From: Gammaproteobacteria bacterium
GTDB lineage: Bacteria > Pseudomonadota > Gammaproteobacteria > UBA6429 > Thiohalophilaceae
Length of the DNA stretch: 64,000 nt
Direction of reading: 5' to 3'
Assembly (NCBI GenBank): GCA_029881995.1
Contig: JAOULO010000013.1
Location: 1 to 64,000, forward strand
The notes beneath the pieces were generated by a model, which saw only the letters and a list, made by a program, of their open reading frames with translations, did no database searches and was not told the origin of the DNA. A program made the translations under genes and the position numbers. Below are positions 18,161-26,617 of this stretch, in pieces (positions within the stretch are counted from its first letter, which is position 1; every line of letters begins with the position of its first letter).

Positions 18161-19222
18161 CTAAAAATCTGAATACATGCGTGACGGGTTTAGAATGCAA
18201 TTAGGGTCAAAGGCCAGTTTCAGGTTCATATGTAACTGTCGCAATTTAGCGGGCAGAGGCTGAAAGTATTCCTGTGCTGGATCAGCGTTTCGAAATTGAG
18301 TGGCATGACCATTTTCCCTGGCGACCTTTTCTCGAATGGTATTGCCATCCACATCGGTATATATCCAGCGTTGAGCACCACCCCAGTCGAGCATGGTGTC
18401 ACCTTTGATATCAATTTTTGATGTGGCAGGTAAGGATAGTCGCCATAGTGTCTGCTCAGATTTAAAAAAGTCCAGTTGATGTTCCTTGAGTGATTGCCAG
18501 AAGTCCTGACCATCTGGAAGTTCATCACCTCGAACAAATTGTCTTGCGGAGGCAATTGATTCCTGCGTGCCTGAAAGTCGAACATACAGATTTTCACCAT
18601 CATGACAGGTACCAGACAGTGGCATGGGTTGCTGGTTATACTCAATCATCAATTCCTGGGCACGGCCTGAAGAACATGGATGAATGAGGGTGGTTTCAAC
18701 TTTGGGCTTAGGTAAAATTTTCAAAGAGACTTCGAGCAGTACACCCAGGGTACCCAAGGAACCGGACATGAGTCGAGAGACATCATATCCTGCGACATTT
18801 TTCATCACCTCACCACCGAAGTGAAGTAACTCTCCCTTGCCATTGACCAATTTAAGGCCGAGTACATAATCTCGAACAGCCCCTGAGTAGGGACGACGTG
18901 GACCGGATAAACCGGTCGCGATACAACCGCCTAATGTTGCCTTGTCTCCAAAGTGAGGTGGCTCAAAAGGCAGCATCTGGTTTTGTTTTGCCAGGGCCGA
19001 TTCAATTTCTTTTAATGGAGTACCAGCGGCGGCAGTGATGACCAGTTCGGTGGGTTCGTAGTGAACAATTCCACCATAGTGACTGACATCCAGTTTTTGT
19101 GCGTCGATGTGTCGGCCATAAAATTGTTTACTGCCACTACCACTGATATAGAGTGGTGTGCGTTCTTCATAGGCGTTTTGCACAACTTCCTGGATGCGCT
19201 GGTATTGCTTGGCGACAGACAT
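18161..19222 (-). CDS. glcE: glycolate oxidase FAD-binding subunit GlcE
   Basis: A 353-residue FAD-linked protein with a PCMH-type flavin-binding domain (ATLGGCIATGLSGPRRP near residues 90-105, GSLGTLGVLLEVSLKILP later). It pairs with GlcD in the glycolate dehydrogenase complex. Length matches E. coli GlcE (350). It lies four bases before glcF and two bases after the kinase-fusion gene, so the run is almost certainly one operon. Confidence 0.93.
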   Translation of the reverse strand: MSVAKQYQRIQEVVQNAYEERTPLYISGSGSKQFYGRHIDAQKLDVSHYGGIVHYEPTELVITAAAGTPLKEIESALAKQNQMLPFEPPHFGDKATLGGCIATGLSGPRRPYSGAVRDYVLGLKLVNGKGELLHFGGEVMKNVAGYDVSRLMSGSLGTLGVLLEVSLKILPKPKVETTLIHPCSSGRAQELMIEYNQQPMPLSGTCHDGENLYVRLSGTQESIASARQFVRGDELPDGQDFWQSLKEHQLDFFKSEQTLWRLSLPATSKIDIKGDTMLDWGGAQRWIYTDVDGNTIREKVARENGHATQFRNADPAQEYFQPLPAKLRQLHMNLKLAFDPNCILNPSRMYSDF

Positions 19223-19224
19223 AA

Positions 19225-20766
19225 TTAAATCAGTTTTTTTCGTACATCTTCAAAATTTATAACTTGTTCTGTATCAAGTTGTACCAGATAGGAACTCAGT
19301 TCATCGGGTACTTCTTGCCAGTGTTTTAGCTGTGATTCCAGTACCTGTATATTGGCGTCAGAATAATCAGCTTTACGCCCCTGCAGGCGAGTGTGTAGTG
19401 TATCTGGTCTGGCGCTAAACTCAAGTATATGAAAGGGGATAACCATGTTGCTCGCAAGGGAATGAAAGGGGAATATCTTTTGTGCATCAAGAAAAGTTGC
19501 ATCAACAATAACAGAATAACCTGTGTTTAGCAGGGATTCAGTGGTACGGAGCAGATGTTGATAGACTTTCTCTGTTATCTCCGGCTTGTAAAGCGTGTTC
19601 TGATCTTTAAATAAGCGTTTGCGTTCGACATCAGAACGTATTCGTATGGCGCCTATGCTTCCGAGTAATTCTTCTGTATAGGTGGTTTTACCTGAACCGG
19701 ATAGTCCACGAGTAATAATTAGAGTCGGTTTGTCTCGGTGAGTATAAGCTTCTGCAAGCTCAAGATAAGAAACAAAGTCACGACATGTCTGTTGTTGCTC
19801 ATCAGTTGTTAGATGGGGTTGGGCAAGGCGAATGGCATCAACCTTGGCCCTGACGAGTGCGCGATAGACTTTATAGAATTTGAGTAATCCAAGTCCAGCA
19901 TAATCTCCCGTCCTTTCTATGTATCGGTTAAGACAGTGCCATGCCAGAAGGGTCTCCTGTCGGTCATCCAGATCCATGAGTAGAAAGGCAAGATCATTAA
20001 TAACATCAATCCAGCGAAGTCCAGGACTAAATTCAAGACAGTCAAACAGAATAATCTTGTCATCAAGCAGGGCCATATTGCGTAAATGCATATCACCATG
20101 ACCTTCTCGAATAAACCCGTTATTTTTTCTTTGTTCAAAACGGGATTTGTTTTTATCGAAAAACTCCTCGCACCAGCTTTCAAGTGTCTGTAGTCGAGGC
20201 TCAAAGTGAGCAAGCTGGGATAGCTGTCTTATGTGTGAAAAGTTTTCCCTGATGGGATCTATTATGCTGTCGTTATTTCCATACTCTGACGTTTTAGAAG
20301 CAATCTCTGCCTTGCTATGAAATTCAGCAATGGTATCTGCCAGCATATTGATGTGTGTTGGCGTTAGTTTTTTTTGTGATAAGACAACATCCAGTTGTGC
20401 AGACTGGGGAAACTGTTTCATTTTAACGGCATATTCAATGACATCCTGCGTTCCATTAATAGCAGGGTGGTGGATGCTGCCTGTGATACTGATAACTTCT
20501 AGATAGAGTTCTTCAGAGAAACGTTGATTAAGACGCAGTTCTTCTTCACAAAAGTGTTGGCGTAACGCCAGGGTGGAAAAATCCAGAAAACCCAGGTCTA
20601 CCGGTTTTTTAAACTTATAGGCGAAAGGACCCGTGAGTAAGACAAAGGAAATATGAGTTTGCAGTAACTCGAATTTTTCAACCGGGTGAGAAAATAATTC
20701 TTTGTTTTGCAGGTTTTCCAGCAATACTTCCTGCTCCTGGAGGGAAGTATCACTGGAAACTGTCAT
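19225..20766 (-). CDS. fusion of aminoglycoside-phosphotransferase-like and P-loop kinase domains
   Basis: 513 residues. The N-terminal half is an APH-like kinase fold with the catalytic GHGDMHLRNMAL loop and metal-binding LFDCLEF. The C-terminal half is an AAA/zeta-toxin-like P-loop kinase starting GLSGSGKTTYTEELLG with IRSDVERKRLF. Proteins of this two-domain type are widespread and uncharacterised; the substrate is unknown. Unusually it sits inside the glycolate oxidase run, between glcD and glcE with two-base gaps, suggesting a link to glycolate or phosphoglycolate metabolism. That link is inference from position. Confidence 0.82.
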   Translation of the reverse strand: MTVSSDTSLQEQEVLLENLQNKELFSHPVEKFELLQTHISFVLLTGPFAYKFKKPVDLGFLDFSTLALRQHFCEEELRLNQRFSEELYLEVISITGSIHHPAINGTQDVIEYAVKMKQFPQSAQLDVVLSQKKLTPTHINMLADTIAEFHSKAEIASKTSEYGNNDSIIDPIRENFSHIRQLSQLAHFEPRLQTLESWCEEFFDKNKSRFEQRKNNGFIREGHGDMHLRNMALLDDKIILFDCLEFSPGLRWIDVINDLAFLLMDLDDRQETLLAWHCLNRYIERTGDYAGLGLLKFYKVYRALVRAKVDAIRLAQPHLTTDEQQQTCRDFVSYLELAEAYTHRDKPTLIITRGLSGSGKTTYTEELLGSIGAIRIRSDVERKRLFKDQNTLYKPEITEKVYQHLLRTTESLLNTGYSVIVDATFLDAQKIFPFHSLASNMVIPFHILEFSARPDTLHTRLQGRKADYSDANIQVLESQLKHWQEVPDELSSYLVQLDTEQVINFEDVRKKLI

Positions 20767-20768
20767 GG

Positions 20769-22250
20769 CTAGAAACGTTCCAGCTCAGGATGAGGCAATT
20801 TACCGTTATGTACGTGCATGCCACCAAGCTCGGCACATCGATGTAAGGTAGGCACGGCCTTACCAGGGTTAAGCAAACCATCGGGGTCAAAAGCATGTTT
20901 TACAGCGTGAAACTGGCTGAGTTCCAGAGGTTTGAATTGCACACACATCTGATCAATCTTTTCCATACCGACGCCGTGTTCACCGGTAATGGTTCCACCC
21001 ACTTCGACACACAGTTCCAGAATCTTGCCACCAAACTCTTCTGTTTTCTCAAGTTCGCCGGGTTTATTTGCATCATAAAGGATCAGTGGATGCAGGTTGC
21101 CATCACCGGCATGAAATACATTGGCCACGGGTAAATTATATTCCTGTGACATCTCATCAATACTTTTCAAAACCCTGGCCAGTTGTTTGCGTGGGATGGT
21201 GCCATCCATGCAATAGTAGTCTGGTGAAATACGACCCACTGCAGGGAAGGCCGCCTTGCGCCCTTTCCAGAGTAATTCCCGTTCTGCATTGTCTTTGGCG
21301 GTTCGTATCTCAGTGGCACCGCCATCAGTGAGAATTTTTCGTACCGTCAATGTTTGTTCGGAAACTTCTTCGTTAATACCATCAAGTTCACAAAGCAGGA
21401 TGGCCTTGGCATCCTGCGGGTAACCAGCATGGACAAAAGACTCTGCCGCCTGAATGGCATAACTGTCCATCATTTCAAGACCAGCAGGAATAATGCCATG
21501 GGCAATGATGTCGGCAACCGCGTTACCCGCTTTCTCTACATCATCGAATGCAGCCAGCACGACCTGGGCGCGTTCTGGCAAAGGTAAAAGTTTAACGGTG
21601 ATTTCAACGATGATACCGAGCAGGCCTTCGGAGCCGGTCATAAGAGCGAGTAAATCATAGCCCGGTGCATCCAGACCACCGCCACCAATGGTGACGCGTT
21701 CGCCATCCATAGTGATAATTTCTATCTGTTGAATATTGTGTACCGTCAGACCGTATTTCAGGCAGTGAACCCCACCAGAATTTTCGGCCACGTTGCCACC
21801 AATGGAACAAGCAATCTGTGATGATGGGTCGGGCGCGTAATAAAGACCGTGTTGCTTAACGGCTTCACTAATGGCCAGGTTGCGTACTCCAGGCTGGACT
21901 TTGGCTGTGCGGGTTGCCGGATCGACGGACAGTATTTGATTGAATTTAGCCAGGCTTAATAACAGACTGTTTTCCCGTGGTAGTGCACCACCGGATAAGC
22001 CTGTTCCTGCACCACGGGCGATAACCGGAATTTTTTCTTCACGACATAAACGCATGATCGCCTGAATCTGTTCGATCGTTTCGGGTAAGGCAACCACCCA
22101 GGGCAGTTCACGATAGGCGGACAGACCATCGCACTCATACGGGCGGGTATCTTCAGGATCATATAAAACAGCAGTAGCAGGCAGAATACGTTTTAATTGA
22201 TTGACGAACTTCTGCTGTCGGGAATCTGTATAACTGGATTGTGTAAGCAT
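20769..22250 (-). CDS. glcD: glycolate oxidase FAD subunit GlcD
   Basis: 493 residues from ATG 22250. It has a PCMH FAD-binding domain (VIARGAGTGLSGGALP, GSEGLLGIIVEITVKLLP) and a FAD-oxidase C-terminal domain ending in the conserved GEHGVGMEKI and LNPGK. It oxidises glycolate to glyoxylate. A TTG at 22304 extends the frame by 18 residues that look unlike the family, so I use the ATG. It is the first gene of the glc run. Confidence 0.94.
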   Translation of the reverse strand: MLTQSSYTDSRQQKFVNQLKRILPATAVLYDPEDTRPYECDGLSAYRELPWVVALPETIEQIQAIMRLCREEKIPVIARGAGTGLSGGALPRENSLLLSLAKFNQILSVDPATRTAKVQPGVRNLAISEAVKQHGLYYAPDPSSQIACSIGGNVAENSGGVHCLKYGLTVHNIQQIEIITMDGERVTIGGGGLDAPGYDLLALMTGSEGLLGIIVEITVKLLPLPERAQVVLAAFDDVEKAGNAVADIIAHGIIPAGLEMMDSYAIQAAESFVHAGYPQDAKAILLCELDGINEEVSEQTLTVRKILTDGGATEIRTAKDNAERELLWKGRKAAFPAVGRISPDYYCMDGTIPRKQLARVLKSIDEMSQEYNLPVANVFHAGDGNLHPLILYDANKPGELEKTEEFGGKILELCVEVGGTITGEHGVGMEKIDQMCVQFKPLELSQFHAVKHAFDPDGLLNPGKAVPTLHRCAELGGMHVHNGKLPHPELERF

Positions 22251-22348
22251 AGATGCGATTTTAACCCAGTCCGTATTATTTAAAACAGCATAAATGGTAA
22301 TCAAAGACTAAAATTTTTGTTTGATACCGGTTGAGAAGGAACATAAAC

Positions 22349-22735
22349 ATGAAGAATTATATTTTTGCCCTTGCTGCGGGCGTGGTTACTTGCCTGTTTA
22401 TCTATGTCTTACCTTATGGTCGTGCACTGGATTTTATTGGACTGTTGCTTGGGGTAATCGCAGCCATTTATATTGGTTTTGCGATCAGTGATGGTCGTAA
22501 ACATGTCCTGTTATTGGAATGTGCTGTGGCAGCTGTCTTTATATTGCTGGCTTTACTGGGGATGTGGGGTAAGCCCGTTTGGCTGGTGATAGGCTATTTT
22601 GCCCATGGTGCCTGGGATCTGATACACCATCCTGGCAAGTTGGGGACAAAAGTTAGAAAATGGTACCCACCTGCCTGCGTGGTCTATGACTGGGTTGTGG
22701 GATTATATTTACTTTACTGGTTAGGCTGGATTTGA
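22349..22735 (+). CDS. small polytopic membrane protein (DUF6010-like)
   Basis: 128 residues with about four transmembrane segments and a conserved-looking GYFAHGAWDLIHHPG motif followed by WYPPACVVYDWVVG. It resembles the DUF6010 family; the role is unknown. The ATG at 22349 has GAAGGA at a good distance; the TTG at 22331 does not. It ends one base before the TTG start of hslR, so the two are probably co-translated. Confidence 0.7.
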   Translation: MKNYIFALAAGVVTCLFIYVLPYGRALDFIGLLLGVIAAIYIGFAISDGRKHVLLLECAVAAVFILLALLGMWGKPVWLVIGYFAHGAWDLIHHPGKLGTKVRKWYPPACVVYDWVVGLYLLYWLGWI

Positions 22736-22736
22736 C

Positions 22737-23120
22737 TTGGAAAAACTTCGTATCGATAAATGGCTTTGGGCTGCCCGATTCTACAAGACCCGTGCACTGG
22801 CAACCGAGGCTGTGAGTGGTGGACACATCCATGTCGAGGGAGCACGAGTGAAACCCTCACGAGAGATCAAGGTAGGTGACCAGATAATCATTAACAAAGC
22901 TCCGTATAGCTTTGAATTGACGATACTGGGTCTGAATGCCAGACGAGGACCGGCCAAGTTGGCTCAGACCTTATATGAAGAAAGCGAAACCAGTCGCCTA
23001 AAACGAGAAGAAATCGCCGCGATACGTCGCATGGAGCGTGCCAGCAACCCTACGCCGGATAGACGACCCGACAAACGGGATCGGCGTCGAATCATTCGCT
23101 TTGTAAATAAAAACCAGTAG
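22737..23120 (+). CDS. hslR: heat-shock protein 15, S4-type RNA-binding protein
   Basis: A 127-residue protein: S4 domain at about residues 4-65 (LRIDKWLWAARFYKTR, VSGGHIHVEG) and a basic tail (RRPDKRDRRRIIR). Hsp15 binds 50S subunits carrying stalled peptidyl-tRNA and aids their recycling. It starts with TTG one base after the preceding stop and lies ten bases before the Nudix gene. Confidence 0.92.
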   Translation: MEKLRIDKWLWAARFYKTRALATEAVSGGHIHVEGARVKPSREIKVGDQIIINKAPYSFELTILGLNARRGPAKLAQTLYEESETSRLKREEIAAIRRMERASNPTPDRRPDKRDRRRIIRFVNKNQ

Positions 23121-23129
23121 GAAGCCCCG

Positions 23130-23585
23130 TTGCCACGACCTGAAACCCCTTCACTGGCCGCAGATGCCATCATCGAACTGGTGGACCGGCCTGAGCGTCC
23201 CATTGTCCTCATTGAAAGAAAATACCCCCCCTATGGTTGGGCCATTCCCGGAGGCTTTGTCGACATCGGCGAGCCACTGGAAAAGGCGGCGATTCGCGAG
23301 GCCCTGGAAGAGACCTGCCTGCAGGTCAGTCTCAAGGCCCTGCTAGGCGTTTATTCCGACCCGAAACGGGATGAACGGGGCCACACAGTTACCGCCGTCT
23401 ACGTGGCTGAGGCCAGGGGGGAACCCATGGCCGCCGATGATGCCAGGAATTTGCAGGTTTTTGCACTCGATGATCTTCCTGGTGAATTGGCCTTCGATCA
23501 TGCTCAAGTTCTTGGTGATTACAGACGTTATCGTAAGGAAGGGACGGTTGCGCCGTTGAGACATATCGATAAAAGACATATTTAA
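23130..23585 (+). CDS. Nudix hydrolase
   Basis: 151 residues. A complete Nudix box GX5EX7REUXEEXGU-like stretch lies at about residues 41-63 ([20 protein letters not shown] then ETCL). The substrate is not clear; the [13 protein letters not shown] context is common in ADP-ribose or NAD-type pyrophosphatases. It starts with TTG and follows hslR by nine bases, so it is probably in the same unit. Confidence 0.85.
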   Translation: MPRPETPSLAADAIIELVDRPERPIVLIERKYPPYGWAIPGGFVDIGEPLEKAAIREALEETCLQVSLKALLGVYSDPKRDERGHTVTAVYVAEARGEPMAADDARNLQVFALDDLPGELAFDHAQVLGDYRRYRKEGTVAPLRHIDKRHI

Positions 23586-23645
23586 AGCAGGAATTTTTTA
23601 AATGGTCATAACTTAGTCAAATTCGCAATCACATAATTTAATCGA

Positions 23646-23669
23646 TATAATATTAGAGATTTCTAATAT
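23646..23669 (+). promoter_or_regulatory. putative promoter with overlapping operator-like palindrome
   Basis: A perfect TATAAT (23646-23651) lies 33 bp before the thioredoxin ATG, with a weak TTCGCA 18 bp upstream. Overlapping it is ATATTAGA-gatt-TCTAATAT (23650-23669), a perfect 8-bp palindrome, well placed for a repressor. The half-site ATATTAGAGA recurs before the rhodanese gene at 26390-26399. Confidence 0.45.
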
Positions 23670-23683
23670 ATTTGGAGAATTTC

Positions 23684-24064
23684 ATGCCCACTGTAGACCT
23701 CGATAAAGACAATCTGGCCTCAACGATAAACGATAATCCCTTCGTGATTATTGATTTCTGGGCCCCATGGTGCGGACCCTGCCAGTCATTCAAACCTGTG
23801 TTTGAGGCGACAGCGGAAAAACATCCTGACATCGTATTTGCCAAGGTAAATACTGAAGACCAGCAGGAAATTGCTTCTCATTTCCAGATTCGTTCCATCC
23901 CGACCCTGATGATTTTCCGTGACCAGGTAGTTCTCTATGCGGAGGCGGGTGCACTGCCTCAGTCGTCATTTGAAAAACTGGTAGATGATGCCAAGGCCGT
24001 GGATATGGACGAAGTACAGAAGGCCATTGAAGAAGAAGAACAGAAAGCACAGCCTTCGGCCTGA
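23684..24064 (+). CDS. thioredoxin-family protein with C-terminal extension
   Basis: 126 residues. Thioredoxin fold with WCGPC (Cys30, Cys33) and the cis-proline segment RSIPTLMIF. An acidic C-terminal helix (DEVQKAIEEEEQKAQ) extends beyond classic thioredoxin. No signal peptide, so cytoplasmic. ATG 23684 is chosen because GGAG lies six bases upstream; TTG 23672 overlaps that site. A strong terminator follows. Confidence 0.9.
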   Translation: MPTVDLDKDNLASTINDNPFVIIDFWAPWCGPCQSFKPVFEATAEKHPDIVFAKVNTEDQQEIASHFQIRSIPTLMIFRDQVVLYAEAGALPQSSFEKLVDDAKAVDMDEVQKAIEEEEQKAQPSA

Positions 24065-24086
24065 AGATCCCCCGCATCAAACCCTG

Positions 24087-24121
24087 CCGGTTCAGCTTGA
24101 AAAGCTGAGCCGGTTTTTTTT
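24087..24121 (+). terminator. intrinsic terminator after the thioredoxin gene
   Basis: A 12-bp stem CCGGTTCAGCTT paired with AAGCTGAGCCGG (one wobble) around GAA, followed by T8. Confidence 0.9.
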
Positions 24122-24310
24122 ATCTTGACTGCACATAACTGCCACTCTCAGGTGTGCTTGCCCTCCTTTTTGCCTACACTGAATCTGTCATGCTTATTCA
24201 AACGTGTTACGGTTTTCTGAATAAGTGAATGAAAATGGAATAAATCAGTATCCTGATACGTTTATATAGTAATGGGAAAAACCTATTACTTATTCAAACA
24301 GGGGATGAAA

Positions 24311-25705
24311 ATGAAAATAAAAGGGATATATCTGGTTCTATTTTTAGTAGTTAGTCTTCCAGGCTATGCCACGAAAGATCCTCAGATAATGCAGGAAGAC
24401 CGGCAGCAAATTGATGACTGGAAGCAATTTTTCAATCAACTGGTCAAAACCCATGACTGGTATAAAAACAATTATCCCATTAAGGAAGTCAGTCGCGATG
24501 GGGGCTATGCCAATAACTCAGATTATTATCAGGAAACCAGTTACTACCACCGGCAGAATCAACGCCTGCTCTCCAGGATACGCTGGATAAAAAACAAACC
24601 TGGGCAGATTCATATGATCGAAGTGTTTGTGTATGACGAAAAGGGGCGAGTGAATAGAGATTATCTTGCTGCCTGGTTACCCGGTTATCGTAACGCACCC
24701 ATTCAAACACTGGTCAATCTGCATCATTATAATGACAAGCTGCATGCCTATCGCCAGTTTGATGCATCTGGTGAGCTGATCTATGAGCAATGCAAGGGTA
24801 AATATTTTAACGAAAAAATCATGTTGTCCATTGAAGAAGAGGAGTTTGCTTTATACAGGGACGAAACGGCTGACAGTTATGAAACCTATATTGCCTGTTT
24901 TGAGATGTTGCCAAAAGATATCGGGCCTTATCAAAATCCTTTTCAGGCCGAACAGAAGCAACAGGGCTGGAATAAACAGACTCCTGCCATGGCTATGAAT
25001 GATTATGATGCGATTGATAGTGTCATTAATAAACTGACAGACCAGATACTCCATCAACCCGATGCAGCGCACTTATACATTAAACGAGGTGATGCCTGGT
25101 TCCAGCTACATGAGTTTGATAAGGCAGTCAGAGATTATGATCAGGCACTTAATATTGATAGAAACGCGGATCAGGCCTGGTTTGGTCGAGGTATGGCCTA
25201 TGGGCGTATGGGCCAGATTGATAAAGGAATTGCTGATCTAGGTGAATTTATCAAACGTAATCCAAAAAGCTCACTGGCCTACACCAAACGGGGGGTACGT
25301 CATTTATGGAAGGGAGACAGGGAAAAGGCTGCACAGGATTTGCAAAAGGCCATTGCACTGAACCCTGATAATGCAGAGGCCCATGACGACATGGGTGTGA
25401 TTTATGCGCAGCAAGGTAAATTGAAAAAGGCCGTCCATCATTTTAGCCGAACAATCACTATCGACCCCACTTATCAGAAGGGCCATCATAATCTTGCCAT
25501 GGCCTATCATCTGGCCGGTAATCATAATCAGGCCTTAAGTATGATCGACCGTGCGCTTGCTATTAAAGAAAATGAAAAAGTCAGCCTGTTATTAAAGAGC
25601 CAGATTCTTGAGGCGCTGGGTATGCATAAGCAGGCAGCCCTTGTGCAGGATAAGGCAGAATATCTACCGGATGGTAACTGGTCCGAACTGGCCCCCGGAC
25701 ATTAA
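24311..25705 (+). CDS. exported TPR-repeat protein with unassigned N-terminal domain
   Basis: 464 residues from ATG 24311 (AGGGG lies seven bases upstream; upstream in-frame starts at 24272 and 24305 are possible). A signal peptide MKIKGIYLVLFLVVSLPGYA leads to the periplasm. Residues of about 25-215 form an unrecognised Tyr/Asp/His-rich domain. From about 230 on there are at least five TPR units (AHLYIKRGDAWFQLHEFDKA, AWFGRGMAYGRMGQIDKG, AYTKRGVRHLWKGDREKA, AHDDMGVIYAQQGKLKKA, GHHNLAMAYHLAGNHNQA). TPRs imply a protein-binding scaffold; partners are unknown. Confidence 0.78.
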   Translation: MKIKGIYLVLFLVVSLPGYATKDPQIMQEDRQQIDDWKQFFNQLVKTHDWYKNNYPIKEVSRDGGYANNSDYYQETSYYHRQNQRLLSRIRWIKNKPGQIHMIEVFVYDEKGRVNRDYLAAWLPGYRNAPIQTLVNLHHYNDKLHAYRQFDASGELIYEQCKGKYFNEKIMLSIEEEEFALYRDETADSYETYIACFEMLPKDIGPYQNPFQAEQKQQGWNKQTPAMAMNDYDAIDSVINKLTDQILHQPDAAHLYIKRGDAWFQLHEFDKAVRDYDQALNIDRNADQAWFGRGMAYGRMGQIDKGIADLGEFIKRNPKSSLAYTKRGVRHLWKGDREKAAQDLQKAIALNPDNAEAHDDMGVIYAQQGKLKKAVHHFSRTITIDPTYQKGHHNLAMAYHLAGNHNQALSMIDRALAIKENEKVSLLLKSQILEALGMHKQAALVQDKAEYLPDGNWSELAPGH

Positions 25706-25737
25706 AAAAGCCGTTACCTGAACAGGTAACGGCTTTT
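25704..25737. terminator. bidirectional terminator between TPR and rhodanese genes
   Basis: GCCGTTACCTG (25710-25720) pairs perfectly with CAGGTAACGGC (25723-25733), flanked by A6 and T5, so it can end both converging transcripts. Confidence 0.9.
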
Positions 25738-25760
25738 TCGATAAATGCATAGAACTGTAA

Positions 25761-26351
25761 TTAGTTCTGTACGTACATTTTGCTCTTATCGAGTTTGTAG
25801 GTCCATGGCAGGCCATTGTTCTTCCAGCCATTGACCACACGCTGACCTTTGAATTTACCATCTTTGGCTGTGTCACCTTCGTAACCATCGATAACGCTGA
25901 TAACTCGCTTGTAACCCAGATCAGCCAGCAGGTCGGCAGCTTTAGAACTACGGCTACCGGAACGACACATTACGATCACAGTGTCATTCTTGCTCAGGCC
26001 CTTGTCCTTCAGACGCTTTTCAATGGCACCAGCAAAGTCAGAGTTTACATCCAGCTTGAAATTCTTTTTCTTTTCATTCCAGGCATACCACTCGCTCAGC
26101 TCCATGTAAGGAATATTGGCGTCGATAACTGTCGGGGCACCCAGAAAGTTCACTTCGGCACGTGAACGTACGTCAACGAACAGGGTGTTAACAGCATTAC
26201 GGTTAACATAGTGCAGTGCTTCAGCCGAAGTCATGTACAGGCCCAGTTTGGTCTGTTTTTTCTTTGGTAACTTGCTGCCGTCAACGGCAAAAGAAGCGGC
26301 ACTCATGGCCAGAAAAGCGATTAAAGATGTGATTGCAATGATCCGTTTCAT
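25761..26351 (-). CDS. periplasmic rhodanese-domain protein
   Basis: 196 residues with a signal peptide (about 1-22, ending ASFA) and one rhodanese domain. The active loop is CRSGSRS with Cys129, the standard six-residue type, so it can carry a persulfide. The C-terminal region has NGWKNNGLPWTYKLD, which recalls the ends of rhodaneses linked to sulfur oxidation. AACGAGGAT precedes the ATG as ribosome-binding site. The gene stands alone, and its upstream region shares ATATTAGAGA with the thioredoxin promoter. Confidence 0.88.
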   Translation of the reverse strand: MKRIIAITSLIAFLAMSAASFAVDGSKLPKKKQTKLGLYMTSAEALHYVNRNAVNTLFVDVRSRAEVNFLGAPTVIDANIPYMELSEWYAWNEKKKNFKLDVNSDFAGAIEKRLKDKGLSKNDTVIVMCRSGSRSSKAADLLADLGYKRVISVIDGYEGDTAKDGKFKGQRVVNGWKNNGLPWTYKLDKSKMYVQN

Positions 26352-26617
26352 GTTTAATATCCTCGTTATATTATCAACTATTTGAAAGTATATTAGAGAA
26401 TAATAATAAACTAATCAAATTAATTATTCTTTTATTATCAATTAGATAGAAAATTATTTTTTACCGGGTTGTTATTTTGCATGGATGGAGGTGAGTTTTG
26501 AGAAATCTATCTTAGATAATACAGAAGGGGAATTGACCTGATGTTAGAGGTAACAGTGAGAAATTTAGTTTGTTGAGTATAAAAATAGAATGGGTTCTCA
26601 GTTATACAGACAAAATT

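Noticed and set aside
22251-22304. TTG-initiated extension of glcD
   Set aside because: The added residues (MITIYAVLNNTDWVKIAS) do not resemble GlcD, and the ATG at 22250 is a natural start.
26395-26450. A+T-rich inverted repeat near the rhodanese promoter
   Set aside because: GAATAAT/ATTATTC is low-complexity and expected by chance in this A+T-rich gap.
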